A stretch of 64,000 nucleotides of DNA from Cognatundibacterium curvum (GCF_014284235.1 NZ_JACOGD010000006.1:219207-283206); one strand, 5' to 3'; shown: positions 37,273 through 44,802, numbered from the stretch's first letter. The notes: generated from the letters alone by a model not told the origin. Made by a program: numbers and translations.

Positions 37273-37299
37273 AGCACAGATTATTTCTGTGCTTTTTTG
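37273..37299 (+). terminator. Terminator of array member 3
   Basis: AGCACAG/CTGTGCT (37273-37293) followed by a T-run; it duplicates the hairpin of member 2. Confidence 0.88.
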
Positions 37300-37429
37300 C
37301 TTTGCAGGGTAAAAAAATCGACGATTTATTTTTAAAAAATAAAATAATTAGGAAACATCATTTCCGAAAAATGAATTAACACTATGAATTCAAAAAAATA
37401 AAAATATTTTCAAAAATCCTGTCAACGCA

Positions 37430-37471
37430 TACTGTGCTGATCACGTTTTTAGCTTACGTAGCAACACTACG
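37430..37471 (+). promoter_or_regulatory. Shared leader element of the secreted-protein array, copy 4
   Basis: TGTCAAC at 37430-37436 and CGTAG-N5-CTACG at 37457-37471 within TTAGCTTACGTAG, with a 27-base offset as in copy 3. The gene start follows 41 bases later. Confidence 0.55.
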
Positions 37472-37512
37472 CAAAACAAATTAACCTGACAATTTTTGAA
37501 CAAGGACTCATC

Positions 37513-37902
37513 ATGACTAAGTTAATCGCCGCTCTGATCGCTACAACTTTCGCAATGGGTACAGCGTTCGCCCAGACACCGGCAGCGCCTGCTTCCGCCT
37601 CCGCGAAAGCCAGTGCACCAGCTTCTGCTGCAGCCGCTGCATCGGTAGCTGCACCTGCCAGCAAAGTAAAAGCGCCAGTTGCTGACATCAAGGCCAGTGC
37701 TTCCGTTGCTGCAGAAACCAAACCAGTGACCGAAGCAGCACCAAAAGCTGAACATGCAAAAACCGAGCATGCCAAGACTGAACATATGAAAAAAGAGCAC
37801 GTTAAAAAAGAACACGCTAAGACAGATGCAAAAACAGACGTTAAAACTGAAGTTAAACCTGAAGTGAAAGCAGAAGCTGCGAAGGCTGCCTCTGCGAAAT
37901 AA
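37513..37902 (+). CDS. Ala/Lys/His-rich small secreted protein, array member 4
   Basis: A 129-residue protein with the same signal peptide type (LIAALIATTFAMGTAFAQ) and an Ala/Ser-rich middle. It is distinguished by tandem heptad-like units: HAKTEHAKTEHMKKEHVKKEHAK, i.e. five- to six-residue repeats of (H)-A/M/V-K-T/K-E. The regular His spacing could bind metal ions; that is inference from composition only. The C-terminal part alternates Lys, Val and Glu/Asp. It has its own leader element, AAGGA ribosome site and terminator. Confidence 0.78.
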   Translation: MTKLIAALIATTFAMGTAFAQTPAAPASASAKASAPASAAAAASVAAPASKVKAPVADIKASASVAAETKPVTEAAPKAEHAKTEHAKTEHMKKEHVKKEHAKTDAKTDVKTEVKPEVKAEAAKAASAK

Positions 37903-37922
37903 GCAGACTCCGCAATAAAAAA

Positions 37923-37947
37923 ACGGCGCCCGGTGCGCCGTTTTTTT
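37923..37947 (+). terminator. Terminator of array member 4
   Basis: ACGGCGC/GCGCCGT (37923-37941) with an A-run before and a T-run after. Confidence 0.87.
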
Positions 37948-38029
37948 ATGGGCAGACCGAAATTAGCAGAGCAAGTTGTGGTTAAATGTGACACTTCCGG
38001 TGTAACCATCCTTGACGTCAATCTGATCT

Positions 38030-38782
38030 ATGAAAAGAGTCCTGCTCAGCTTAGTTGGTCTGATTTTTTCTATGTCCTCCCATGCCTTAGATCTGCGCGT
38101 CGCAGTATGGGATGGTGCTGCGCCATTTATGATTAAGACGGAGCAGGGCTGGCGTGGGATTTGTGTCGATATTTATAAAGCGATGGAGACGCTTGATCCC
38201 CAGCTGCGCTTTGTGATCGATGAAGAGCCCATGCCTTTGCGTCGGATTGAATATGAACTGCAGGCTGGCCGGCGCGATCTGATATGTGGCGCACGTAAGA
38301 CGCCGGCACGTGAAGCGGGCGGTATGCAGTTTCTGAAAACTGGTTTTTATACCAGTGGCTATCGGCTGGCAGTGCGCAGTGATGACGATGTGCAGGTCAG
38401 CAGTTGGGACGACGTGAAAAAGCTGGGCAATCAGGGCGTCGTATTGATTATGCAGGGACATGGCGAGATTGAACGTTTGCAGCAGTTAGGTGTACAGCTT
38501 GATAGCGGAACGCCTTCGGCGGAGCAGAATCTGATCAAACTCGAAGCCGGGCGCGCGCGGTTTTTCTACCATCGCGATATATTTTTCAAATCCAGCAGCT
38601 TTAACCCCAAAGACCATCCTAAAGTCCGCTTGTTGCCGACCGTGTTTGACCCCAGCCCCGCTTACATCGCCGCTGGAAAAATGCTGAGTAAGGACGTGCT
38701 CATTCAGCTTGATACCGTGTTTAACCGTCTGATGCGATCCGGTGAACTGGCGCGTATAGTACGGCAATACGGGCTGGAATAA
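38030..38782 (+). CDS. Periplasmic solute-binding protein, family 3 type
   Basis: A 250-residue exported protein with a signal peptide ending SSHA (about residue 19) and the two-lobe fold of SBP_bac_3 proteins: LRVAVWDGAAPFM, GWRGICVDIYKAM, then LICGARKTPAREAGGMQFLKT, and a C-terminal helix pair. No ABC permease or ATPase gene is adjacent. Such orphan binding proteins occur often in Oxalobacteraceae and may feed a sensor rather than a transporter. The ligand is likely an amino acid or similar small molecule by family, but the typical Arg/Asp ligand contacts cannot be confirmed by eye. Confidence 0.83.
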   Translation: MKRVLLSLVGLIFSMSSHALDLRVAVWDGAAPFMIKTEQGWRGICVDIYKAMETLDPQLRFVIDEEPMPLRRIEYELQAGRRDLICGARKTPAREAGGMQFLKTGFYTSGYRLAVRSDDDVQVSSWDDVKKLGNQGVVLIMQGHGEIERLQQLGVQLDSGTPSAEQNLIKLEAGRARFFYHRDIFFKSSSFNPKDHPKVRLLPTVFDPSPAYIAAGKMLSKDVLIQLDTVFNRLMRSGELARIVRQYGLE

Positions 38783-38807
38783 ATCAGCGTAATGATTTCA
38801 GCTGGGA

Positions 38808-39065
38808 TCAGCCTCTGGTATCGTTCCTGCTCAAACGCCATAAGTCCCGCCCGCCTGCTTTCAGACGCTGCATAACACCCTCTGCTTCCAATTGTTCCAG
38901 CGCTTGCCGGGTCAGGAGCATACTCTCCACTTCGCCCTGCCAGTCTATCCACCAGCTGTATATGCCTTCTGTCGAATCGCAAGCGTCCGCATGTGTTGTT
39001 ACATAATGGAGTATGGCTGTACGGATGCGGGTAATGCGTTGCTTATCTATCTGGCTTGTGTCCAT
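38808..39065 (-). CDS. Hypothetical 85-residue protein
   Basis: From ATG 39065, preceded by GAAGGAAA, the product is 85 residues. It contains a winged-helix-like pattern: a basic helix, then IYSWWIDWQGEVESMLLTRQALEQLEAEGVMQRL, which resembles a helix-turn-helix followed by a wing with GGRDLWRLS. It could be a small DNA-binding protein, but I cannot place it in a family. It is transcribed with the secreted protein upstream (17-base gap). Confidence 0.6.
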   Translation of the reverse strand: MDTSQIDKQRITRIRTAILHYVTTHADACDSTEGIYSWWIDWQGEVESMLLTRQALEQLEAEGVMQRLKAGGRDLWRLSRNDTRG

Positions 39066-39082
39066 CGGCTTTCCTTCAAAAT

Positions 39083-39730
39083 TCAACGTTCATACATGTA
39101 GATGACGCGCGGACAGGGATGATTGGCAGATGGTTTCGGGCACCAGTAAGAGACCGTCACCGACCAGCGTTGGCATGACAGTTCGATCAGCTCGGGCCGG
39201 TCGCCCATTCCCATGTTGCAGACAGATTGCAGTGCCTTATCCACCGACATACCCTGAAAATACCCATAGCCCGCCACTTTACGCAGCGTATCCACTGCCT
39301 TTTGCGGGTCGACGCTGCCTGGCCGTATTACCACATCGCGTTGCGCCAAGCGCACCACGGTTTCCATTTCAGCCGGACTGCATTGCCAGCGTTGGCCATC
39401 CCGGGCGCATTGGGCGACATAATATAGTGGCTGGCCACTAAGTTGCTTGTGCGGACGACAGCGTACTTCGGCGAACTGTGCCGGGCTGCGCGCATCAAAG
39501 GCGCGCCCGTCCGCATCTGCCAATGCCAGACCATACTGAGCGCCGCAAGCCAGTTGTTCTATCTGCAGTCTGTCCTGGCGACTTAGTGCGACACTGAAGG
39601 TGCCATCCTGCGCTGCGCTGGCTGGAAACGTAGTCGCGACCAGCATGGCCACAATCACCACAGCCAGAGCAGACGTTTTATACAAGCGCTGCCGTTTAAG
39701 CCAGGAAGCGCTTTGCTGACTTTGCCGCAT
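39083..39730 (-). CDS. Hypothetical secreted Cys-rich protein
   Basis: A 215-residue protein with an N-terminal basic stretch and signal peptide or anchor (about 18-40, ending PASA). The mature domain has seven Cys residues, suggesting disulfides in the periplasm. I recognise no family. A good AGGAG ribosome site precedes the ATG. It is followed after 17 bases by the 85-residue hypothetical gene, so they probably share a transcript. Confidence 0.65.
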   Translation of the reverse strand: MRQSQQSASWLKRQRLYKTSALAVVIVAMLVATTFPASAAQDGTFSVALSRQDRLQIEQLACGAQYGLALADADGRAFDARSPAQFAEVRCRPHKQLSGQPLYYVAQCARDGQRWQCSPAEMETVVRLAQRDVVIRPGSVDPQKAVDTLRKVAGYGYFQGMSVDKALQSVCNMGMGDRPELIELSCQRWSVTVSYWCPKPSANHPCPRVIYMYER

Positions 39731-39766
39731 ATTAATCTCCTGTACTGAACTGAGCTGCCGTGCACA

Positions 39767-40828
39767 TCACCAGTTTGCTCCTATGCTGAATCTGAGCTGG
39801 TGATTCTTAAACCAGAGCGACGCAGCACGGTTTGCCTTGATCCCGTATTTCGTCGATAAATAGATGCGGCGATTGAGCTGATAACGTAAGCCCAGTTCAG
39901 AATCTGACAGCAGATCGACCGGAAAACCTACGGGGAAAATATTTTCGGTCTTGGCAAAAATTTCGATATTGCGGTTGGGGAATTTGCGTTTAAATTTGAC
40001 TGTCCACAACCAGGCATTTACATGAAATTCTGAGGCGCTGGTCGAAAAATTCAAACGGTTGAAACTCAGCAGACTTTCCAGGTTGCTGACTTCAGATTCC
40101 CAAATATGGCGACCAAAACCCACACCATAATAGTAATAGCTGCTGTTATCGGCGACCTTGTCGTTCTGGTAGTAAGCATTATTGCGTACATACCATTTTG
40201 GTGTCAGATAATAATCGAGCGCATAACTGCCCTTGCTGTCATTTTCTTTTTCCTGGCGATCAGCCCGCAAACGGTTCAGTTCCACATGATATTCATGCCG
40301 CCATGGGCGGATATTCCAGATACCCTCGGTTTCCAGCTCCAGTCTTTGCGTTCGGTTCGAATTGCGGCCCAGTTCCACCGAAGTCTCGATATTCCCCTCA
40401 AAACTGGAGACTGCTTTTTCCAGCGCCTCCTGATCGAAGGACACTTCACGCAGCGGTACCAGTTGCTGCGCCACTTCCACCATGCCGCTTTGTGAGCGCG
40501 GCGCGATGGTCGTGCGCAGGGTATCACCATGTGGCAGTGTCAGCGGCAGGCTTTCTTTGCTCGACATCGTCATCACCGCTTCCGCGTCGATTTCAATCTC
40601 GCCCGCATAATCCGTTTTCAATATCAGCTTATCGACCCCGATTTTCAACAGACGGCCAGTCAGTTTGTCGCCATTCTTGAGCCAGATTTCTGTGCGTGGC
40701 TGGCTGGCATCTGCAGCAGTCTGCGCCAGGCCGGGCGCGGCATAGCACAGCAGCATGCTGCCCAGCCCCAATGGTGCCAGCAGCTTAGGCAAAGGCAGTA
40801 ATTGAAAAAAACGGGTGGTAGTGTGCAT
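39767..40828 (-). CDS. DUF481 outer-membrane beta-barrel protein
   Basis: A 353-residue exported protein. After a signal peptide ending GLAQ comes a small N-terminal domain (TEIWLKNGDKLTGRLLKIG) typical of DUF481 proteins. It continues as a C-terminal barrel of alternating aromatic strands ending in LRFSIGANW, with a terminal aromatic residue as required by the BAM machinery. DUF481 members are salt-stress-induced outer-membrane proteins in some bacteria; no function is established here. It is a single-gene unit. Confidence 0.85.
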   Translation of the reverse strand: MHTTTRFFQLLPLPKLLAPLGLGSMLLCYAAPGLAQTAADASQPRTEIWLKNGDKLTGRLLKIGVDKLILKTDYAGEIEIDAEAVMTMSSKESLPLTLPHGDTLRTTIAPRSQSGMVEVAQQLVPLREVSFDQEALEKAVSSFEGNIETSVELGRNSNRTQRLELETEGIWNIRPWRHEYHVELNRLRADRQEKENDSKGSYALDYYLTPKWYVRNNAYYQNDKVADNSSYYYYGVGFGRHIWESEVSNLESLLSFNRLNFSTSASEFHVNAWLWTVKFKRKFPNRNIEIFAKTENIFPVGFPVDLLSDSELGLRYQLNRRIYLSTKYGIKANRAASLWFKNHQLRFSIGANW

Positions 40829-40923
40829 CGGTGCAGCGACAGAAGTTAGGGCAAGCCGTATTGTGGCTGGAAGTGATGAAAATGACTATGGTCTGCTACA
40901 GATTTTCGTGGCGCGCACAAAAG

Positions 40924-40950
40924 CACAACGGGCGACCAGCGCCCGTTGTG
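40924..40950 (-). terminator. Hairpin after the DUF3297 gene
   Basis: CACAACGGGCG/CGCCCGTTGTG with a five-base loop lies 34 bases beyond the DUF3297 stop. The T-run on the minus strand is poor, so it may be a stabilising stem-loop as well as a terminator. Confidence 0.65.
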
Positions 40951-40983
40951 ATGCTTAAAAAAATCCGTATTGCGGTGTTGGGA

Positions 40984-41232
40984 TTAGCGGTAAAACGCTT
41001 CAACCACACCCTTCACTTTGATCAGCATAGGATTGCCTTTGCGGTCGCGGGTTTTGCCAGCCTGTACGCTGATCCAGCCTTCGCTGATGCAATACTCTTC
41101 GACGTCGTTGCGTTCTTTGCCGTTGATTTTGATCCCTATGTCGTGCTGAAACACGTCAGCATTGTAAAAGGGGCTGCGCGGATTGATGGATAAACGATCC
41201 GGTAATGGGGGGAGTTGTGTAGTCGTAGTCAT
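40984..41232 (-). CDS. DUF3297 family protein
   Basis: An 82-residue protein matching the DUF3297 pattern along its whole length: LPDRLSINPRSPFYN, GIKINGKERNDVEEYCISEGWISV, and a C-terminal KVKGVVEAFYR. These small proteins are widespread in proteobacteria and have no known function to my knowledge. It is followed by a strong hairpin. Repeat copy C lies 57 bases upstream. Confidence 0.85.
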   Translation of the reverse strand: MTTTTQLPPLPDRLSINPRSPFYNADVFQHDIGIKINGKERNDVEEYCISEGWISVQAGKTRDRKGNPMLIKVKGVVEAFYR

Positions 41233-41289
41233 AGGGCAGAATTATCTATCAGATGCGCGCTGCGTTCAATGCCTGATTATTCGTTAATA

Positions 41290-41398
41290 GGACTTACGCA
41301 AAACCGCCCCAGCGGCGTTATGGCTCCAGGTAGTGAACCTTGTACACTGCGTACTGCCTGCGTCGCCATGCCTTGTTGGGACAATTTTGCGTCAGTCC
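41290..41398. repeat. MITE-like palindromic repeat, copy C (109 bp)
   Basis: The ends read GGACTTACGCAAAACCG and, from the other strand, GGACTGACGCAAAATTG. It is almost the reverse complement of copy B, with about ten extra bases (AGGTAGTGAA region). It lies in the gap after the DTW gene, and its right end supplies that gene's last codons and stop. Confidence 0.85.
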
Positions 41399-42219
41399 TG
41401 GTTAAGTACGTTGTGACTGGCGCCGGCCTCGGCGCGCAGGCTGCGCAGGCGCTGGTGTGGTTCGTCGTCCAGGTCCAGTTTCCACTGCTGTTTGGCGCAC
41501 AGATAGTGTTCGGTAAACACGTCCAGATAGGCTTCCAGCGTTTGCGCCGCCAGGGTTTCACCGGCCAGTGCCAGACACAGCGCGGCGACTTCTGAAGTAC
41601 ACAGATGATCGTCGCGGCGCGAACGGCGCAACTGGTAGCGCGATACCTGTTCCGGCTCCAGACTCAGCACCGGAAAAGGCAGCAGATACGGGCTTTTCTT
41701 AAAGATTTTGCGCGCTTCCGACCAGGTTGCATCGAGCAGGATGAACAGCGGGCGCTTGCCGGCAATGCCAGTGCCAGTCCTATTCACATCGTCAGCCGCC
41801 GTTTGCTCAGCAGGCAGCAATTGCGTGATCACGCGCTCGGGCGCGACAAATTCGCCCGGAAAAACCACATACGGCTGCCATTGCGGATCAGCCAGCAAGG
41901 CCAGTAAGGCAGGGTCAACTTCGGTGCGCGCCCAGCCAAAGGCCAGCGTATCGGGCACCAGATCAGCGATCAGCCAGCCGGTATTACTGGGTTTTAAAGT
42001 CTCGTGCTCCGCCATCAGCAAACAAAATCCGGCACGGGTAGGCAGCACCGTGCGCCACGCACACATACAATGGCTGAGGATCAGGCGGCAGCCGCCACAG
42101 CGCTCGCCATGCGGCCCGCCGCGCGCCAGAAACGGCCGCGTGCTGCGTGCCAGCCGGGCAGTGCGTAAGCGGGAAACAGCATGAGGTGGCAGTGCAGGAT
42201 TCGTCATGATGGTGGTCAT
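41392..42219 (-). CDS. DTW-domain tRNA-uridine aminocarboxypropyltransferase
   Basis: A 275-residue enzyme of the DTW/TapT group, which transfers an aminocarboxypropyl group from SAM to uridine in tRNA (acp3U). It has the N-terminal Cys cluster ERCGGCRLILSHCMC, the GWLIADLVP segment, the DTW-type motif as LLDATWSEARK, and SRYQLRRSRRDDHLCTSEVAAL. The last residues and the TGA are contributed by MITE-like copy C, so the native C-terminus was altered by the insertion. An alternative start is the Met at residue 5. No clear ribosome site is seen. Confidence 0.87.
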   Translation of the reverse strand: MTTIMTNPALPPHAVSRLRTARLARSTRPFLARGGPHGERCGGCRLILSHCMCAWRTVLPTRAGFCLLMAEHETLKPSNTGWLIADLVPDTLAFGWARTEVDPALLALLADPQWQPYVVFPGEFVAPERVITQLLPAEQTAADDVNRTGTGIAGKRPLFILLDATWSEARKIFKKSPYLLPFPVLSLEPEQVSRYQLRRSRRDDHLCTSEVAALCLALAGETLAAQTLEAYLDVFTEHYLCAKQQWKLDLDDEPHQRLRSLRAEAGASHNVLNQD

Positions 42220-42541
42220 TCAGGGCAGCCAGAGCCGCCGGAAACAGTCTACAGGGCGCGTATCTTGGCATTGTCTGCGCCAGTTTGCAAACCGCTGCGG
42301 CGCGCTGCCTGCCACCACCGGGCGCAGCTGCCGCATCTTTGTCGCTGCCTGTGCATTCCGGTCAGCCATTGTCGTCTGTTGCACGTTAGGTACAGACACT
42401 GACTGTCATATCCGGCTGGCAAAGCACTAAGGCAGCAAAACAAGGCAGCAAAACAAGGCAATAAAATAAGGAAGTAAAAGACAGCCAAAGTCAGTCTACC
42501 CCGTGTAATATCAAAACTTTAATCCAACTGAGAGCGAGACC
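42220..42541. other. Intergenic region with a 13-bp tandem repeat
   Basis: There is no supported gene here. It has Cys-rich open frames on both strands, but without signals. It holds four 13-bp units (42429-42480) just before the lipoprotein gene. Confidence 0.5.
42429..42480. repeat. 13-bp tandem repeat, four units
   Basis: The units are AAGGCAGCAAAAC twice, then AAGGCAATAAAAT and AAGGAAGTAAAAG. The array ends 62 bases before the lipoprotein start and could lie in its promoter region. Confidence 0.85.
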
Positions 42542-42742
42542 ATGAAAAAAATTCTGCACATCCTGAGCCTGGTTGCCATCACTGCCAGCTTAAGCGCCTG
42601 TATCTCCGTCAGCGAACAAAACGTCGAAGCCAGCAAGCAAATCTCTGTCATGGCAGCGCAAGCGACAGCCACCTGCGGTCAGGGCAATGTCGATAAAGTC
42701 AGCACCAGCAGTTTCACTTGCAAGCAAAACACCAGCCGCTAA
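42542..42742 (+). CDS. Small lipoprotein, unknown function
   Basis: A 66-residue protein with a lipoprotein signal peptide ending LSAC, Cys20 being the acylated residue. The mature part has 47 residues and two more Cys that could pair. I see no known family. The ATG is preceded by GAGAGCGACC. The gene has its own terminator and is flanked on both sides by separate 13-bp tandem repeats. Confidence 0.72.
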   Translation: MKKILHILSLVAITASLSACISVSEQNVEASKQISVMAAQATATCGQGNVDKVSTSSFTCKQNTSR

Positions 42743-42764
42743 GCAAACAGCGCAGCCAAAAAAA

Positions 42765-42793
42765 ACAGCCGGTCATAACACCGGCTGTTTTTT
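42765..42793 (+). terminator. Terminator of the lipoprotein gene
   Basis: ACAGCCGGT/ACCGGCTGT with a six-base loop (42765-42788), an A-run before and a T-run after. Confidence 0.88.
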
Positions 42794-42818
42794 TGCACTG
42801 ACTTCAAACTCAGGAAGC

Positions 42819-42857
42819 AAAGTCCGAAATCAAAGTCCGAAACCAAAGTCTGAATCC
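42819..42857. repeat. 13-bp tandem repeat, three units
   Basis: AAAGTCCGAAATC, AAAGTCCGAAACC and AAAGTCTGAATCC in direct succession. The sequence is unrelated to the array at 42429, yet has the same unit length. Confidence 0.85.
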
Positions 42858-42975
42858 CTGCGCGGCTGCTGGCAGCATTTCAGCCTGCAGGCCGCATCAA
42901 CACTCAGTCTGGCTGATTCAACTCATTGATTCAAATCGATGATTGAGCCTCCGGCTTCGGTCCATCACATCCGCT

Positions 42976-43596
42976 TTATTTCGCAAACTTCGCGTAATAT
43001 GCCTGCACCGCAGGCAGAGCGGCGATGCGCTGATTGTGTGCATTCAGCGCCGGTGCGACTTGCGCCACCAGATCGGTCGGCACATGATCCAGACGACCGG
43101 AATTCAAACCACGGATATCCACAAACACCTTCAGATCCGCCACTGTCAGGCGGCCATCGGCAAAGTATTCGCCGCCTTGTGCCAGTAAACGCTGCTCCAG
43201 CCAGCGCAGATAAACCGGAATAGAACCGTTGACCAAGGCCAGACGCGCCGCCTTTTGCTCTTCACCCGTCATGCGGAAAGTCGGGCCTATCTTGATGCCA
43301 GCTTCTTCCACCACAAAGCTCACCTCGTCGCAGTACAAAGCCTGCAAAGCGTCTTGCGGATAAAGGCCAGCCAGCTTGCCCGCGTAACGCAGCATCGCAT
43401 CACATTGCGTGATCTGTACACCATCCACCTCCAGCACCGGTACCTGCCCGAACGGCGTCGCTTTGCGTACATCGGCAAATTCCGGATAGCTGAAACGGTG
43501 ATCTTCAAACGCCACTTCGCCCAGCGCTAATGCGAGTCGTACCGGCTCGCCACGGCCACCATGAAAATCGAAATAGGTCAGTTTAAGTTGAGGCAT
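42976..43596 (-). CDS. Glutathione S-transferase
   Basis: A 206-residue GST from ATG 43596, which has GGAG eight bases upstream. The N-terminal thioredoxin-like domain reads LTYFDFHGGRGEPVRLAL, where the Tyr near the N-terminus and the GRGE motif suggest a sigma/mu-like class. GQVPVLEVDG carries the cis-Pro. The helical C-terminal domain has LTVADLKVFVDI. Such enzymes conjugate glutathione or act as peroxidases. It is the last intact backbone gene before the island junction. Confidence 0.9.
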   Translation of the reverse strand: MPQLKLTYFDFHGGRGEPVRLALALGEVAFEDHRFSYPEFADVRKATPFGQVPVLEVDGVQITQCDAMLRYAGKLAGLYPQDALQALYCDEVSFVVEEAGIKIGPTFRMTGEEQKAARLALVNGSIPVYLRWLEQRLLAQGGEYFADGRLTVADLKVFVDIRGLNSGRLDHVPTDLVAQVAPALNAHNQRIAALPAVQAYYAKFAK

Positions 43597-43812
43597 GTTG
43601 TCTCCTGAATGATTGCTAAACATCGACGGTCAGTATCGACCGGCAGCGTCTGAAAAAAGTGTCATGCGGCTAAGCGCGCGGCCATCATAGCACGCGCCAA
43701 AAACACGGGTTGCACCCGCCACGCATTGGAAAGACGCAGCTCCCGGGCAGCAGACGACGCTTTGCTGTGGCTGGCCGCCAATGGCTGTAACACGACATGA
43801 CAGCTACTTCGG

Positions 43813-43839
43813 TCAATTCAGCCAATTCAGCTAATTCAG
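43813..43839. repeat. 9-bp tandem repeat, three units
   Basis: TCAATTCAG, CCAATTCAG and CTAATTCAG in direct succession, 14 bases beyond the 3' end of the broken solute-binding gene. Confidence 0.8.
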
Positions 43840-43853
43840 CCTCACCCGTTGCT

Positions 43854-44136
43854 TTACTTAACACTCATCGCCATATTTAAACGCTCTATGGTCTCATCAG
43901 CGACGAGTTTATTGCACATTAGGTAGCGCTTTTCGCCTAAGGGGATGTCTGAGAGTTGAATGATATGGACATCTTTTGCATATTCCTCAGTTTCTTTCAA
44001 AAGATGTATGGCTTCTTCTTCGGAAAGGAACATGAAATCGGCGCGATCTGCAGCAATCATCTTCAACATCGTCGCATTCTCTGCCGTTGTGTGGCGCAAT
44101 TGCTGTTGTAGTGCTTCCAGCATGCCATCGACAAAG
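43854..44136 (-). pseudogene. 3' remnant of a solute-binding-protein gene
   Basis: The last 90-odd codons of a periplasmic binding-protein-like gene remain. FVDGMLEALQQQLRHTTAENATMLKMIAADRADFMFL corresponds to the second-lobe region of orphan family 3 binding proteins, ending at a normal stop. There is no N-terminal lobe and no signal peptide. Reading upstream, the similarity stops at the codons for Ser-Phe-Val (about 44134-44139), where sequence coding for an EcoRII-like protein on the other strand begins. An internal ATG at 44123 keeps a frame open but cannot give a binding protein. Confidence 0.75.
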
Positions 44137-44535
44137 CTACTTGCAGATGGCGGTATCCCTCATGAAGTGCAAGTTGTTTCCGACGCAAAGAAACGACCAG
44201 ATTTTGTGCTGCCATCCTTCGCTGCATACATGGATCCGTTACGTGACAGAGATGGTGCCTTAGTCCTTAGTGCGAAAACGACGCTTCGCGAGCGGTGGAA
44301 GCAGGTTCATGGAGAAATGAGGAACTGCGACCTTTTTCTTGCAACTGTTGACGAGAGCATCGCGGAAAATGCGATAAAAGATATGGCGCAGCAGGGCATC
44401 ATTCTAGTGGTGCCGGAATCACTAAAGAAGTCCGATACAACAGTATATAAGTCCCAGCCCAATGTGATCTCGTTCAAATCTTTTTTCGAGTCAGAGCTCC
44501 GATCAAAAAGGATGGGCATCTGGCGAGGCGGCTAA
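44137..44535 (+). pseudogene. 3' remnant of an EcoRII-type restriction endonuclease gene
   Basis: About 132 codons encode the C-terminal catalytic part of an EcoRII-like endonuclease: LLADGGIPHEVQVV, KKRPDFVLPSFAAY, LSAKTTLRERWKQV and ILVVPESLKKSDTT. The Asp in RPDF and Lys in SAKTT fit the PD-(D/E)XK core. The N-terminal effector domain and first part of the catalytic domain are missing. The open frame continues leftward to 43960 but that part is antisense to the binding-protein remnant, so it is a fusion artefact. It is probably inactive. A C5 methyltransferase, the expected partner type, lies 18 kb away. Confidence 0.75.
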
Positions 44536-44775
44536 CGGTGCCGTATATCTAAGTTGACAGTTTCCGTACCGCGTTTGGCGATCAATCCTGCCAGATGGTC
44601 GCCAAGCAGCTTGTCCTTGCAGGTTTAATTAGCCCTTAGAGGTATTATTCTTGCAGGCCAATGCAAGGCTTCCCAAGCGGCCCCAGCTCTTTTCTCTCCA
44701 GCATGCCAACCTCCACTGCGTGAGGAGATAGGATATCAAGTCGGAAAAGGTCCCCGGAAATCTACGAAGAACCAA

Positions 44776-44802
44776 AAAAAAGCCCGGCTTAACCGGGCGT
44801 TT
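44776..44802. terminator. Hairpin terminator upstream of the recombinase operon
   Basis: GCCCGG/CCGGGC with a five-base loop (44782-44798), flanked by an A-run on the left and a short T-run on the right. It could insulate the element from outside transcription. Confidence 0.65.

Noticed and set aside
42249..42488. Leftward 79-codon open frame with a hydrophobic, Cys-rich start
   Set aside because: It overlaps a tandem repeat and the upstream region of the lipoprotein gene, has no ribosome site, and its composition is repeat-derived.
43960..44136. N-terminal part of the open frame that continues into the EcoRII-like domain
   Set aside because: These codons are the antisense of the binding-protein remnant; the continuous frame is an accident of the junction.
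44540..44627. Short minus-strand open stretch whose stop overlaps the EcoRII stop, possibly the tail of a convergent methyltransferase gene
   Set aside because: In known EcoRII loci the two genes converge, so this was tempting, but about 28 codons without any recognisable motif and with an upstream stop are not enough.
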